The notes beneath the pieces were generated by a model, which saw only the letters and a list, made by a program, of their open reading frames with translations, made no database searches and had not been told where the DNA came from. A stretch of 64,000 nt of DNA, from positions 62,001 through 126,000 of the forward strand of contig NZ_JAALJI010000022.1 in the NCBI RefSeq assembly GCF_011064595.1, read 5' to 3'. Positions 1 to 8,764 of the stretch are shown in pieces. Position 1 is the stretch's first letter, and every line of letters starts with the position of its first letter. Made by a program: the position numbers and the translations under genes. The stretch comes from Paludisphaera soli (GTDB taxonomy: Bacteria > Planctomycetota > Planctomycetia > Isosphaerales > Isosphaeraceae).

Positions 1-552
1 GGAGAGCCACTTCGGGCAGATCATCACCGGCAGGCGGTCGGTCAGGGTCTTCACCATGTCGTACGACAGGCTCCCGGGGCCGAGGATCGCCGACGCCCGG
101 AACTCGATCGTCTCGACGCCCGACTTGCGGAGGATCGCGCCGACCTCGTGCCGGCTCTTCAGGTGCGGCGAGAGGCCGGGATCGTCGTCGTCGCCCAGCC
201 CGCCCAGGTAGATGATCCGCCGGACCCCCGCCGCCCTGGCCGCCTCGGCGAAATTGGCCGCGGCGCGGCGGTCTTGCTCCTCGAAGTCCTCGGCGCCCGA
301 CATCAGGTGGACGAGGTAGTACGCCGTCTCGACGCCCGCCAGGGGCGCGTCGAGCGACGGCCGGTCGAGCACGTCGCCGGCCACGGCCTCGCTCGCCGCC
401 CCCAGGCGGCCCCGGAGCGCGTCGAGCTTGCGGGCCAGGGCCCGCACGCGGACGCCCCGGTTCTCCAGGGCCGGGATCAGCCGGCCGCCGATATAACCGC
501 TGGCGCCGGCGACGAGAACGAGCGGCGACGGTTCGGGATTCGCTACAGTCAT
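1..552 (-). CDS. NAD(P)-binding SDR/NmrA-like oxidoreductase, C-terminus cut off by the window edge
   Basis: The reading frame runs open to the left edge, so only the first 184 residues are visible. A Rossmann nucleotide-binding motif (GASGYIGG, residues 16-23) follows a short N-terminus. Further on are YLVHLMSG and then RRIIYLGGLGDD and LKSRHEVGAILR, a pattern typical of atypical short-chain dehydrogenases of the NmrA/NDUFA9 type that often carry a C-terminal DUF2867 domain. That domain would lie outside the window. The family is cytoplasmic and binds NAD(P); substrates are mostly unknown. The gene is divergent from the DUF1990 gene with 46 bp between the starts, so the two probably share a regulatory region. 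The substrate cannot be inferred. Confidence 0.85.
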   Translation of the reverse strand, partial: MTVANPEPSPLVLVAGASGYIGGRLIPALENRGVRVRALARKLDALRGRLGAASEAVAGDVLDRPSLDAPLAGVETAYYLVHLMSGAEDFEEQDRRAAANFAEAARAAGVRRIIYLGGLGDDDDPGLSPHLKSRHEVGAILRKSGVETIEFRASAILGPGSLSYDMVKTLTDRLPVMICPKWLS

Positions 553-598
553 GGGACGTCCCGGGTCCTTCTTGGTTGGCCTTCCACGGTGAAGTCAG

Positions 599-1210
599 AT
601 GTTCACGTTCCGCAAACCGTCTGCCGAAACCGTGCGAAAGTTCCTGGACGGCCAGGCCGGACTCGACCTCACCTACGTTCCCGTCGGCGCGACGGCCCAC
701 TCGGCCCCGGCCGATTACCGCCCGAACCACACTCGCCTGCGCATCGGCAGCGGTCGCGAGACTTTCGCGAAAGCCAGGGCCGCGCTGAGCCGCTGGGACC
801 AGTTTCGCATCGGCTGGGCTGAGGTCCAGCCCCACGACGCCGAAGTGCGCCCCGGCGCCGTAGTGGCGATCGTCGCCCGCCGCCTCGGACTCTGGTGGCT
901 CAACGCCTGCCGGATCGTCTACGTCGTCGACGAGGACGAGCCGGGCGCGACCGCCGCCCGCTACGCCGTGGCCTTCGGCACCCTCCCCGACCACGTCGGC
1001 TCGGGAGAGGAGCGGTTCCAGGTCGAGTGGGACGCCGAGACCGACGCCGTCTGGTACGACGTCGCGTCCTTCTCCCAGCCCCACCTGCTCCTCACCCGCC
1101 TCGGCTATCCTTACATGAAATGGTCCCAGCGCCTGTTTAGCCGCCAGTCCGCCGCCGCGATGCTGAAAGCCATGGGCGAGCCGGAAGCCGCCGCGAACGT
1201 CCGGGACTGA
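599..1210 (+). CDS. DUF1990 family protein
   Basis: A 203-residue protein with the DUF1990 (UPF0548) layout: an N-terminal YRPNHTRLRIG segment, a central CRIVYVVDEDEPG strand pair, then AFGTLPDHVGSGEERF and a late SFSQPHLLLTRLGYPY stretch. The family has a START-like fold prediction in related proteins and no established biochemical role. No signal peptide or membrane segment is visible. It is transcribed away from the truncated NAD(P)-binding oxidoreductase; association of such oxidoreductases with DUF1990 genes is something I recall from other genomes, not something shown here. The start ATG has only a weak purine stretch (GGTGAAG) upstream. Confidence 0.85.
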   Translation: MFTFRKPSAETVRKFLDGQAGLDLTYVPVGATAHSAPADYRPNHTRLRIGSGRETFAKARAALSRWDQFRIGWAEVQPHDAEVRPGAVVAIVARRLGLWWLNACRIVYVVDEDEPGATAARYAVAFGTLPDHVGSGEERFQVEWDAETDAVWYDVASFSQPHLLLTRLGYPYMKWSQRLFSRQSAAAMLKAMGEPEAAANVRD

Positions 1211-1368
1211 GCCGGCCGCGTCGCGCGTTACATACCGTTACCCGGAATCGAGGCAATCCCCCTTTCCCTCCGGGTCGAGACTCCCCTACCCTTGTGTAGT
1301 CCCGGCGGCCCGACGCCGCGGCGGCACGGCCGCGACTCGCCTCCGGTCCCTCCACAAGGAGCCTCGCC

Positions 1369-2079
1369 ATGTCTCTCGACCGATCGACCGATCGCAGGGC
1401 GTTCCTCGGCGCCGTCTCGCTGGGCGCGGCGTTCTTCACCACCCGGGGCCTGTTCGCCGAGGAACTGGCCCGCACCCCGGCGCGGACGGAGGGGCCGTTC
1501 TATCCCGATCACCTGCCGCTGGACACCGACAACGACCTGATCGTCCTGGGCGACTCGCTCACGCCGGCCGTCGGCGAGGTCGCGCACCTGCACGGGCGGA
1601 TCCTCGACGTCACCGGCAGCCCGATCAAGGACGCGGTCATCGAGATCTGGCAGTGCGACGCCAACGCCGTCTACCTGCACTCGGCCGACAGCGGCAAGAA
1701 GAAGGCCCAGCAGGACAAGAACTTCCAGGGCTTCGGCCGGTTCACCACCAATTCCGAGGGCGAGTACCGGTTCCGCACGATCAAGCCGGTCCCCTACCCC
1801 GGCCGTCCCGCGCCCCACATCCACTTCAAGGTCAAGCGCGGCGACCGCACGCTGCTGACCTCGCAGCTCATGATCGCCGGCCACCCCGGCAACAAGGCCG
1901 ACGGCGTCTTCATGCACGGCCTCGACGACGCCGGCCGCGAGCGCTTGACGGCCGATTTCAAGCCGATCCCCGATTCCAAGGCCGGCGAATTCACCGCCGC
2001 ATTCGACGTGATCCTCGGCCGCACCCCCGACGACAACGCCCTCCGCGCGATCCGCGAGGCGCACCGCCGAAACGCCTGA
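1369..2079 (+). CDS. Intradiol ring-cleavage dioxygenase-like protein, exported
   Basis: A 236-residue homologue of the protocatechuate 3,4-dioxygenase / catechol 1,2-dioxygenase superfamily. The N-terminus has a twin-arginine type signal (DRRAFLGAVSLGAAFF, residues 8-23). The beta-sandwich core starts near residue 70 (HLHGRILD). Candidate Fe(III) ligands are Y102 in AVYLHS, Y143 in KPVPYPG and H150/H152 in PHIHF, so the metal site appears complete. Family members open the ring between the two hydroxyls of a catechol. Planctomycete genomes encode many exported versions of unknown substrate, and no other aromatic-degradation gene is nearby. Start ATG is preceded by AAGGAG at good spacing. Confidence 0.9.
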   Translation: MSLDRSTDRRAFLGAVSLGAAFFTTRGLFAEELARTPARTEGPFYPDHLPLDTDNDLIVLGDSLTPAVGEVAHLHGRILDVTGSPIKDAVIEIWQCDANAVYLHSADSGKKKAQQDKNFQGFGRFTTNSEGEYRFRTIKPVPYPGRPAPHIHFKVKRGDRTLLTSQLMIAGHPGNKADGVFMHGLDDAGRERLTADFKPIPDSKAGEFTAAFDVILGRTPDDNALRAIREAHRRNA

Positions 2080-2099
2080 CTTCGGCGTCCCATCCGTAA

Positions 2100-2657
2100 T
2101 CAGGAAGGCGAGTCGTCGTTCAGCGCCTTGTAGTCGCGCAGGACGGCGACGGCCTCGTCGCGCAGCAGCTCGACGTTCGCGAGCTTCCGCTCGGCGGGCG
2201 GCAGGGCGAACTGGCCGTAGAGGAAGGCGTCGCCGAAGCCGTTGATGATCGCGGCGTCGTCGGCGCCGGCCCCGTACACGATGCCGTCGACTCCCGACCA
2301 GTAGGCGGCGGCCAGGCACATCGGGCAGGGCTCCGACGACGTGTAGAGGATGCAGCCCTCCAGGCTGAAGCTCTTGATCGCGGCGCAGGCGGCGCGGATC
2401 GCCTGGACCTCGGCGTGCGCGGTCGGGTCGAAGTTCGCGAAGACGTGGTTGGATCCGTCGCCCAGGACCTGGCCGTCGCGGCCCACGATCACCGCGCCGA
2501 ACGGCCAGCCCGTCTTCTCCTCGATCCCCGCCTTGCGGGCGTTGGCGATAGCCCGACGCATGAACCCACGCGACGCCTCCTCCGAGTACCGTCCCCGGAT
2601 CTCCCCGGCCGTCGCCCAGTTCGCACGGTCCGCCGCGCCGCTTTTCGAATCGCACAT
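2100..2657 (-). CDS. Nucleoside deaminase (guanine/cytosine deaminase-like)
   Basis: A 185-residue cytidine/deoxycytidylate deaminase-fold enzyme. The zinc site is complete: H81-A-E83 and P110-C111-P-M-C114. The order HAExxAI ... EPCPMC, with FANFDPTAHAE before it, matches the guanine deaminase (GuaD)/tRNA-adenosine deaminase branch that hydrolytically removes an amino group from a purine base. The longest frame starts 46 codons earlier, but the ATG at 2657 has an AAGGAGA ribosome binding site and the upstream extension is arginine-rich and unlike the family. The 3' end lies 20 bp from the convergent dioxygenase gene. Exact substrate is not determinable; guanine is the most likely. Confidence 0.9.
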   Translation of the reverse strand: MCDSKSGAADRANWATAGEIRGRYSEEASRGFMRRAIANARKAGIEEKTGWPFGAVIVGRDGQVLGDGSNHVFANFDPTAHAEVQAIRAACAAIKSFSLEGCILYTSSEPCPMCLAAAYWSGVDGIVYGAGADDAAIINGFGDAFLYGQFALPPAERKLANVELLRDEAVAVLRDYKALNDDSPS

Positions 2658-2884
2658 GATTGGTCTCCTTCTCGGTCGGTCAAGCAGCGTCCACGACTTC
2701 GAACTCCTTAAACTCCGACGCCGTCGAGGCTTTCGATATCTCTCAATAAATCCTATAGAACAAGTCGATATTAATCTTGTCGACGATAGGGTCATGACGC
2801 ATAATGCGTCCTAGGTGTGATTTCCGCAACCTTCCCCGGGCCGAGCGCGGGGGGGCCGACTTCGAAGACCTCGGCGAGGTGATC

Positions 2885-3070
2885 ATGGGCGACCGCGTTG
2901 TCTCGAACGGCCACGGCGAGCGGGCGAAGTCGCCCGCCGTGGGGGATGTCCTGGGCCTGGACCAGGTCCGAGAGGCGGTGCGCGGGATCCGCTTCGGCGA
3001 GGTCCGCGTGGTGATCCAGGACGGCCTGATCGTGCAGATCGACCGGCTGGAGAAGCAGCGCTTCCGTTGA
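2885..3070 (+). CDS. DUF2292 (YezD-like) small protein
   Basis: A 61-residue protein whose C-terminal half (VREAVRGIRFGEVRVVIQ, then DGLIVQIDRLEKQRFR) fits DUF2292, a compact alpha-beta family of unknown function whose genes are often found near sulfur or anion-transport genes. I chose the internal ATG at 2885 rather than the ATG at 2804 because GAGGTG lies 5 nt upstream and the family is about 55-65 residues long. It is divergent from the deaminase across about 227 bp. No sulfur gene is visible nearby. Confidence 0.75.
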   Translation: MGDRVVSNGHGERAKSPAVGDVLGLDQVREAVRGIRFGEVRVVIQDGLIVQIDRLEKQRFR

Positions 3071-3452
3071 GCGTCGGAAGCTGTCTCGCCGACTCGACCA
3101 CGAGAGGCGTGTCGAATCTTCCCCGTTGATGCGGGTCGACGACCGGTCGCACCGGAATCGGCCCCCCGGATCCCGGAGGATGGCATGTCTCGTTCCCCGA
3201 CCCCGCCCCCAAGGCCCGCGATCGCCAGGATCTTGAGCGCCCGTCTCGCACCGACGACGACGTCGGCCCGTCGCTGTCCGGGTCACGGACGGCCCTGAGA
3301 CTCGCCCCATCCATCGGCAACGATCCCGTCAGCCCGCTTCGCCGGACGAGTCCGCGCGCCCGAGCTTCCTCCTGCGCGGTCCCCGCCGAGGCGGACGCCC
3401 CCGAATCACGAGCGCCCGAGGTCGGGCGGTTCATCCCCAAGGATACGTTCTC
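3071..3452. other. Gene-free stretch before the DUF1549 gene
   Basis: About 380 bp with no reading frame that shows coding character. A 37-codon frame begins at an ATG near 3185 but has no recognisable motif. The 3' part has CCCCAAGGATACG just ahead of the 3453 ATG, which supplies a plausible ribosome binding site. I see no convincing promoter or hairpin. Confidence 0.5.
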
Positions 3453-6086
3453 ATGTCGATTCGTCATCTACAATTTCCCGCCGCCGCCCTCGCCCTGCTG
3501 GGCGTCGGGGCGGCCCGAGGCGGCGACCCGGCGGCCGCGACGCCGTCGTCCCCCGACGGAGCCAAGGTCGAGTTCTTCGAGAAGAAGATCCGCCCGCTGC
3601 TCGTCGCCGAGTGCTTCAACTGCCACTCGGCGAACACCAAGGCCGCGAGCGGCCTGCGGGTCGACGACCGCAACGGCCTGCTCAACGGCGGAGACCGGGG
3701 CGAGGCTGTCGTGCCGGGCAAGCCCGAGGAGAGCCTGCTCTTGCAGTCGGTGGCCCACCTCGAAGACGCGCCCAAGATGCCGCCCAAGAAAAAGCTCACC
3801 GAGGAGCAGGTCGCCGACCTCACGCGCTGGGTCGCCGATGGCGCCGCCTGGCCGGCCGAGGCCGTGGCCGCCTCGCAAAGCACGCCCGACGAGAAGTACG
3901 CCAAGCTGCGAGCCGAGCACTGGGCCTGGCAGCCGCTGAAGGCCACGGCCGTCCCCGAGGTCCGCGACGCCTCGTGGCCGCGCGGCGACGTCGACCGTCA
4001 CATCCTGGCGAAGCTGGAGCAGCAGGGCCTTACGCCTGTGGGCGATGCCGACAAGACGACGCTGATCCGCCGGGTCACGTTCGACCTGACCGGCCTGCCG
4101 CCGACGCCCGAGCAGATCGCGGCGTTCGCGGCCGACGACGCGGTCGACGCCCTCGCCCGGGTGGTCGACCGCCTGCTGGCCTCGCCCGCCTTCGGCGAGC
4201 ATTGGGGTCGCCACTGGCTGGACGTCGCCCGCTACGCCGACTCGACCGGTGCCTCGCGGAACCTGCCGTATCCCCACGCCTGGCGGTATCGCGACTACGT
4301 CGTCGACGCCTTCAACAAGGACAAGCCGTTCGACCAGTTCATCCGCGAGCAGGTCGCCGGCGACCTGCTGCCGGCGTCGTCGCAGGCCGAGAAGGACGAG
4401 CACGCCGTCGCCACCGGCTTCCTCGCGATCGGCCAGAAGGACGTCAACCAGCGCTTCAAGGTCCGGTTCGTCATGGACAACGTCGACGAGCAGATCGACG
4501 CGGTGACGCGCGGGTTCCTCGGCGTCACGGCGAGCTGCGCCCGCTGCCACGACCACAAGTTCGACCCCATTCCGACGAAGGATTACTACGCCCTCGCCGG
4601 CATCTTCCGCAGCACCGACCTCTGCGCCGGCGTCCGCAACAAGATGGGGGGCGGCGGCCTCGACTACTACGACTCCGCCATGCTCGTCCCCCTGGGCGAG
4701 ACGGCCGAGAAGAAGGACGACCCGGCGCTGGCCGAGAAGGTCGCCGCCGCGACGAAGGCCTTCGAGGAGGCCCGCAAGGAGTTCCAGAAGATTCGCGGCA
4801 CGCCCGAGGGGCTGGAGGTCCAGCCCAACGGCCGGCCTCGGCAGTTCCAGTTCCGCCAGAAGATGGTCAAGCTCCAGAACGAGCTGCTGGAGCTGACCGA
4901 CCCGGCCGTCACGGGCCAGGTCGCGCTCGGCGTCCGCGACTCGAAGGAGATCGCCGACACCGAGGTCCGCATCCGGGGCGAGGCCGAGAAGCTCGGCCCG
5001 GTCGTCCCTCGCGGGGTCCTGGGATTGGTCCCGATCAAGGCCCCGGAGATCCCGTCGAACCAGAGCGGGCGGCTGGAGCTGGCGGAGTGGATCACCAGCC
5101 CGGAGAACCCGCTGACGTCCCGGGTGTTCGTCAATCGCGCGTGGCGGCACCTGTTCGGCCGGGGGATCGTCAAGTCGGTCGACAACTTCGGCGTCAACGG
5201 CGACGTCCCGTCGCATCCCGAGCTGCTCGACCACCTGGCGGCGAAGTTCGTCGCCGACGGCTGGTCGGTGAAGGCTCTGGTGCGGGGCCTCGTCCTCTCG
5301 CGGGCCTACGCCCTCTCGTCCGAGACGCGCGAGCCGAACGTCGAGGCCGACCCGGCCAACCGCCTGGTCTGGCGGCACTCCCCGAGGCGGTTGACCGGCG
5401 AGGAGATCCGCGACGCCACGCTCGCCGCCGCCGGCACGCTCGACCCGGCCCGGCCCGAGGCTTCTCCCGCGAAGGCGCTCAAGGTCATGGAGCTGCCGAA
5501 CAACGGCCCGGTCGCCCGGGAGCTGCTGGAGAAGGCCAACGCCAGCCCCTCGCGAAGCGTCTACCTCCCCCTGCTCCGCGGCCTGACGCCGACCGCGCTG
5601 GAGGTCTTCGATTTCGCCGAGCAAGGGACGGTCACGGGCGACCGCGACACGACGACCGTCGCCACGCAGGCCCTGTATTTCCTCAACGACTCGCTCGTCC
5701 GTCGCGAGTCGCTGAAGCTGGCCGAACGCCTCCTCGCCCGGGCCGATCTGGACGACGCGGCCCGCGTCGACCAGGCCTACCGCCTGACCCTGGGACGATC
5801 GCCCACGCCGGCCGAGGCCGATCGCGGCCGCGACTTCCTGGACGGCTACGAGGCCCTCGCGGCCGCCGAACCGGAACCCGAGGCCGAGTCGGAGCCCACA
5901 CCCGCCCCCGCCGTCGCGGCGACCGACGCCAAGACGCCGGCGCAAGTGATCGACCCGGACCAGGTGATCCCGGTCGACACGCCGCTCCGCGAGGAGGTCA
6001 TCCGTCCCTCCTCCCCCCGCGCCGCCGCCTGGGCCGGCTTCTGCCAGGCCCTGATCGGCTCCGCCGAATTCCGCTACGTGCGCTGA
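3453..6086 (+). CDS. PSCyt1-DUF1549-DUF1553 planctomycete cytochrome c-type protein
   Basis: An 877-residue exported protein with the standard planctomycete architecture. A signal peptide (residues 1-23) precedes a PSCyt1 cytochrome domain with heme motif C54-F-N-C57-H58. DUF1549 covers roughly residues 150-390 and contains a second CxxCH (C362-A-R-C365-H366) followed by DHKFDPIP. DUF1553 runs from about residue 540 to 770 (FVNRAWRHLFGRGIV, LVLSRAYALSS). The C-terminus has an acidic Pro/Glu/Ala linker before the final segment. These proteins are very numerous in planctomycetes and usually paired with DUF1501 proteins, as here. A role in extracellular polysaccharide oxidation or catabolism has been suggested but the function is not established. 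Confidence 0.95.
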   Translation: MSIRHLQFPAAALALLGVGAARGGDPAAATPSSPDGAKVEFFEKKIRPLLVAECFNCHSANTKAASGLRVDDRNGLLNGGDRGEAVVPGKPEESLLLQSVAHLEDAPKMPPKKKLTEEQVADLTRWVADGAAWPAEAVAASQSTPDEKYAKLRAEHWAWQPLKATAVPEVRDASWPRGDVDRHILAKLEQQGLTPVGDADKTTLIRRVTFDLTGLPPTPEQIAAFAADDAVDALARVVDRLLASPAFGEHWGRHWLDVARYADSTGASRNLPYPHAWRYRDYVVDAFNKDKPFDQFIREQVAGDLLPASSQAEKDEHAVATGFLAIGQKDVNQRFKVRFVMDNVDEQIDAVTRGFLGVTASCARCHDHKFDPIPTKDYYALAGIFRSTDLCAGVRNKMGGGGLDYYDSAMLVPLGETAEKKDDPALAEKVAAATKAFEEARKEFQKIRGTPEGLEVQPNGRPRQFQFRQKMVKLQNELLELTDPAVTGQVALGVRDSKEIADTEVRIRGEAEKLGPVVPRGVLGLVPIKAPEIPSNQSGRLELAEWITSPENPLTSRVFVNRAWRHLFGRGIVKSVDNFGVNGDVPSHPELLDHLAAKFVADGWSVKALVRGLVLSRAYALSSETREPNVEADPANRLVWRHSPRRLTGEEIRDATLAAAGTLDPARPEASPAKALKVMELPNNGPVARELLEKANASPSRSVYLPLLRGLTPTALEVFDFAEQGTVTGDRDTTTVATQALYFLNDSLVRRESLKLAERLLARADLDDAARVDQAYRLTLGRSPTPAEADRGRDFLDGYEALAAAEPEPEAESEPTPAPAVAATDAKTPAQVIDPDQVIPVDTPLREEVIRPSSPRAAAWAGFCQALIGSAEFRYVR

Positions 6087-6103
6087 GCCTCAACCCTCGA
6101 CCC

Positions 6104-6345
6104 CTTCCCCCCTCGCGGGGGAAGGCGGCCCGAAGGGCCGGATGAGGGGGAAGACGAGCACGAAAACCGTCCGGAGACATCAGTCGGGCCGGCCGTCGCC
6201 AATCGTCCTTCCCCCCTCGTGGGGGAAGGTGGCCGAAGGCCGGATGAGGGGGGCGCCACCAAAGGCCGTCGCTCTCTCGCGATGTCCGCCTTGATGATCC
6301 CCCTCATCGACAGCTCCGCGGTCCTTCCTCCACCAGGGGTAAGGG
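6104..6345. repeat. Palindromic interspersed repeat, copy 1 (three-module form)
   Basis: Starts 18 bp after the DUF1549 stop. Left arm is CTTCCCCCCTCGCGGGGGAAG followed by GGCGGCCCGAAGGGCCGGA and TGAGGGGG. A second left-arm-like module (CCTCGTGGGGGAAGGTGGCC) begins near 6210. The right end (CCCCCTCATC ... CACCAGGGG) is the reverse complement type of the left arm but is degraded, with the GGCCC core replaced. The spacer holds GACGAGCACGAAAACCGTC and GGCCGTCGCC tracts shared with the other copies at 45708, 52265, 56785 and 61986. The 317 bp gap between 6086 and 6404 is mostly this element. Confidence 0.85.
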
Positions 6346-6403
6346 ATGAGGGCGCGAACGCCGAATTCATTGAGACAACGAAATTATCCACAGGATTTCA
6401 CAA

Positions 6404-7801
6404 ATGCCCAGGTTCCCCGATCTCCCAATCGTCGATTCGCTTTCCCGCCGCCAGGTCCTCAAGAACGCCGGCACCGGCTTCGGGATGCTGGCCCTGGCCG
6501 GCCTGCTGGGCGAGGCCGCCCCGAAGGTCCGCGGCGGCGACGCGGCGGCCCCCGGGCCCGGGCCGCTCGCGCCGAAGGCCCCGCACTTCCCGGCGAAGGC
6601 CAAGCGGATCATCTTCCTGTTCATGAACGGGGCGATGTCGCAGATGGACACCTTCGACTACAAGCCCCAACTCCAGAAGGACGACGGCAAGGTCGGCCCG
6701 GGGGGCGGCACGCTGACCGGATCGAAGTTCAAGTTCGCGCAGCACGGCCAGACCGGGACCTGGGTCTCGGAGCTGTACCCGAACGTCGCCCGCCACGTCG
6801 ACAAGCTCTGCTTCATCCGGGGGCTGCACACCGACACGCCGGCGCACCCGGAGGCCGTCATCCAGCTCCACACCGGCGCGGCGCTGGCGTCCCTGACGCG
6901 GCCGTCGCTCGGCGCGTGGCTGCTCTACGGCCTGGGGACGGAGAATCAGGACGTGCCGGGCTACGTCACGATCAACCCGCCGGCGAACTTCGGCGGCGCG
7001 GTGAACTACGGCAGCTCGTTCCTGCCGGCCCACTTCCAGGGGACGCGGATCAGCGACGTCGGCCACCTGCCCAACATCAAGGCGCACGCCGCCTCGTCGC
7101 TCCAGCGCCGGCAGATCGACCTCGTCCAGGCCATGAACCGCGACCTCGGCGCGACGCCAGGCGCGCCGGACCAGCTCGACGGCGTGATCGCGTCGTACGA
7201 GCTGGCGTTCAAGATGCAGGGGAAGGTCCCCGAGCTGCTCGACTTCTCGGACGAGCCGCAGTCGGTCCTCGACGCCTACGGCGTGCAGCCCGGCCCGGCG
7301 GGGAGCTTCGCCCGCCAGTGCCTCATGGCCCGCCGGCTCAGCGAGGCGGGCGTCCGGTTCGTCGAGGTCGCCCAGCCCGGCTGGGACCACCACACGAACC
7401 TGCACAACGGCCTCATCAACAACGCCAAGGCCACCGACCAGGCCACGGCCGCCCTTCTCGCCGACCTGGAACAGCGCGGGCTCCTGGAAGAGACTCTCGT
7501 CCTGTTCGGCAGCGAGTTCGGCCGCCAGCCGACGAGCCAGGGGGCCGACGGCCGCGACCACAACATCACCGGCTACCCGATGTGGCTCGCCGGCGCGGGG
7601 GTCAAGCCGGGCTTCTCCTACGGCGCGACCGACGAGTACGGTCTCAACGCCGTCGAGGGCCGAATGCACACCAACGACCTGCACGCGACCCTGCTGGCCC
7701 TGATGGGCCTCGACCACACGAAGCTCACCTACCGCTACGCCGGGCGGGACTTCCGCCTGACCGACGTCGCCGGCCAGGTCGCCACCGAGATCTTCGCCTG
7801 A
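6404..7801 (+). CDS. DUF1501 domain protein, Tat-exported
   Basis: A 465-residue DUF1501 (sulfatase/alkaline phosphatase-superfamily-like) protein. A twin-arginine signal (LSRRQVLKNAGTGFGMLALAGLLG) spans residues 13-36. The core shows IIFLFMNGAMSQMDTFDYKP near residues 68-86, a family signature, and late FGSEFGRQPTSQG and GRDHNITGYPMWLAG motifs that correspond to the metal-binding strands of the alkaline phosphatase fold. It follows the DUF1549 protein in the usual pairing, so the two are likely co-expressed despite the intervening repeat. Substrate is unknown. Start ATG sits after CACAGGATTTCACAA, giving AGGA as binding site. Confidence 0.95.
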   Translation: MPRFPDLPIVDSLSRRQVLKNAGTGFGMLALAGLLGEAAPKVRGGDAAAPGPGPLAPKAPHFPAKAKRIIFLFMNGAMSQMDTFDYKPQLQKDDGKVGPGGGTLTGSKFKFAQHGQTGTWVSELYPNVARHVDKLCFIRGLHTDTPAHPEAVIQLHTGAALASLTRPSLGAWLLYGLGTENQDVPGYVTINPPANFGGAVNYGSSFLPAHFQGTRISDVGHLPNIKAHAASSLQRRQIDLVQAMNRDLGATPGAPDQLDGVIASYELAFKMQGKVPELLDFSDEPQSVLDAYGVQPGPAGSFARQCLMARRLSEAGVRFVEVAQPGWDHHTNLHNGLINNAKATDQATAALLADLEQRGLLEETLVLFGSEFGRQPTSQGADGRDHNITGYPMWLAGAGVKPGFSYGATDEYGLNAVEGRMHTNDLHATLLALMGLDHTKLTYRYAGRDFRLTDVAGQVATEIFA

Positions 7802-7849
7802 TCCCGGACCAAGGGGTCCGCCCGCCTCCGATCGGCCGCCGCGCTCGGC

Positions 7850-8719
7850 TCAGCCCGAGCGCCGCAGGAGCAGGCGGACCTCGTCGGTCATGAGGTCTTC
7901 GCGGGGGTGGAGTTCCAGCAGGTCGGCCGGGGGCTGGTGGGGGAGCGTCTGGCGGGTCTCCTCGGCGACGACCGTGAAGCCGGCGTAGCGGAGGTGCTCC
8001 TTGAGCAGCCGGACCGTCAGCATGTTGAGGCTGTCCAGGCAACGCAGCAGGGTCTCGCGGTAGGCCTCGACCGTCTTGCCCTGCCAGATGTCGGTCCGGC
8101 CCTCCTCGACCTCGGCCTTGAGGATGGCCTTGCGGACGCGGTCGAACAGCTCCTCGCGCGAGAGCCGCAGGTGGATCCAGGGCTCCTCAAGGACGTTCCA
8201 GAGGTGGCCGCCCATGGCCGAGTAGTACAGCGGGTTGATGATCAGGAAGAAGGCGCCGCCGGGGCGGAGCACCCGGTGGATCTCGCGGAGCGAGCGGCCC
8301 GGGTCGGCGACGTGCTCGAAGACCGACCAGGCGAACGCGGCGTCGAACGTGGCGTCTTCGTAGGGGAGCGGCTCGAACGGGTCGACCAGCCGGAGGTCCA
8401 CCGGCGGGATGCCGTGGTCGGGGCCGAAGATGGCGTCGATCCGGGCGTCGAGCCCTTCGAACTTGGGCACGATGTCGACGCCCCGGACCTCGCGGCAGAG
8501 CGGGGCGAGGCCCCGGGCCATCAGGCCCTCGCCGCAGCCGAAGTCGAAGACCTTCGCCCCTTCCAGCGGGGCGACGCGCGTGAGCTGCTCGACGATGACG
8601 TCGACCGCCCAGACGTAATGGGTGTAGAACCAGCGGTCGCGATCCGCCAGCGATTCCAGGAAGTCGCGGTCTCGCGCGAGGCCCGCGCCCTGGCTTTCCG
8701 ACGTCGTCGTAATGCTCAT
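7850..8719 (-). CDS. Class I SAM-dependent methyltransferase
   Basis: A 289-residue protein with a classical Rossmann methyltransferase core. Motif I is VFDFGCGEGLMARGL (residues 57-71), the acidic end of strand 2 is VRGVDIVP, and motif IV/post-motif follows in FDAAFAWSVFEHVADP then LREIHRVLRPGG. This is the ubiquinone/menaquinone-biosynthesis-like Methyltransf_11 type with a long C-terminal region after LWNVLEEPWIHL. It lies 45 bp downstream of a Trm112-like gene on the same strand, which suggests that the two products form a methyltransferase-activator pair. The substrate could be a small molecule, glycan or RNA. Start ATG has GGAGGGGGAG just upstream. Confidence 0.9.
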   Translation of the reverse strand: MSITTTSESQGAGLARDRDFLESLADRDRWFYTHYVWAVDVIVEQLTRVAPLEGAKVFDFGCGEGLMARGLAPLCREVRGVDIVPKFEGLDARIDAIFGPDHGIPPVDLRLVDPFEPLPYEDATFDAAFAWSVFEHVADPGRSLREIHRVLRPGGAFFLIINPLYYSAMGGHLWNVLEEPWIHLRLSREELFDRVRKAILKAEVEEGRTDIWQGKTVEAYRETLLRCLDSLNMLTVRLLKEHLRYAGFTVVAEETRQTLPHQPPADLLELHPREDLMTDEVRLLLRRSG

Positions 8720-8764
8720 CCCACTCCCCCTCCTTGGGCCGCGATTCGACGGACGGCCGCGTGG

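Noticed and set aside
3185-3298. 37-codon frame before the DUF1549 gene
   Set aside because: No hydrophobic segment, no motif and no coupling to a neighbour; length is within chance for this composition.
3468-5945. 825-residue open frame on the minus strand opposite the DUF1549 gene
   Set aside because: It is a composition shadow of a G/C-rich coding strand: no domain, no signal, Arg/Leu/Gly/Val bias, while the plus strand holds a full family protein.
6104-6345. CRISPR-like or tandem repeat array
   Set aside because: The repeated units are inverted arms and modules of one element, not regularly spaced direct repeats with unique spacers.
7805-7820. Small hairpin CGGACC-AAGG-GGTCCG between convergent genes
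   Set aside because: Only a 6-bp stem with no T-run; too weak to call a terminator.
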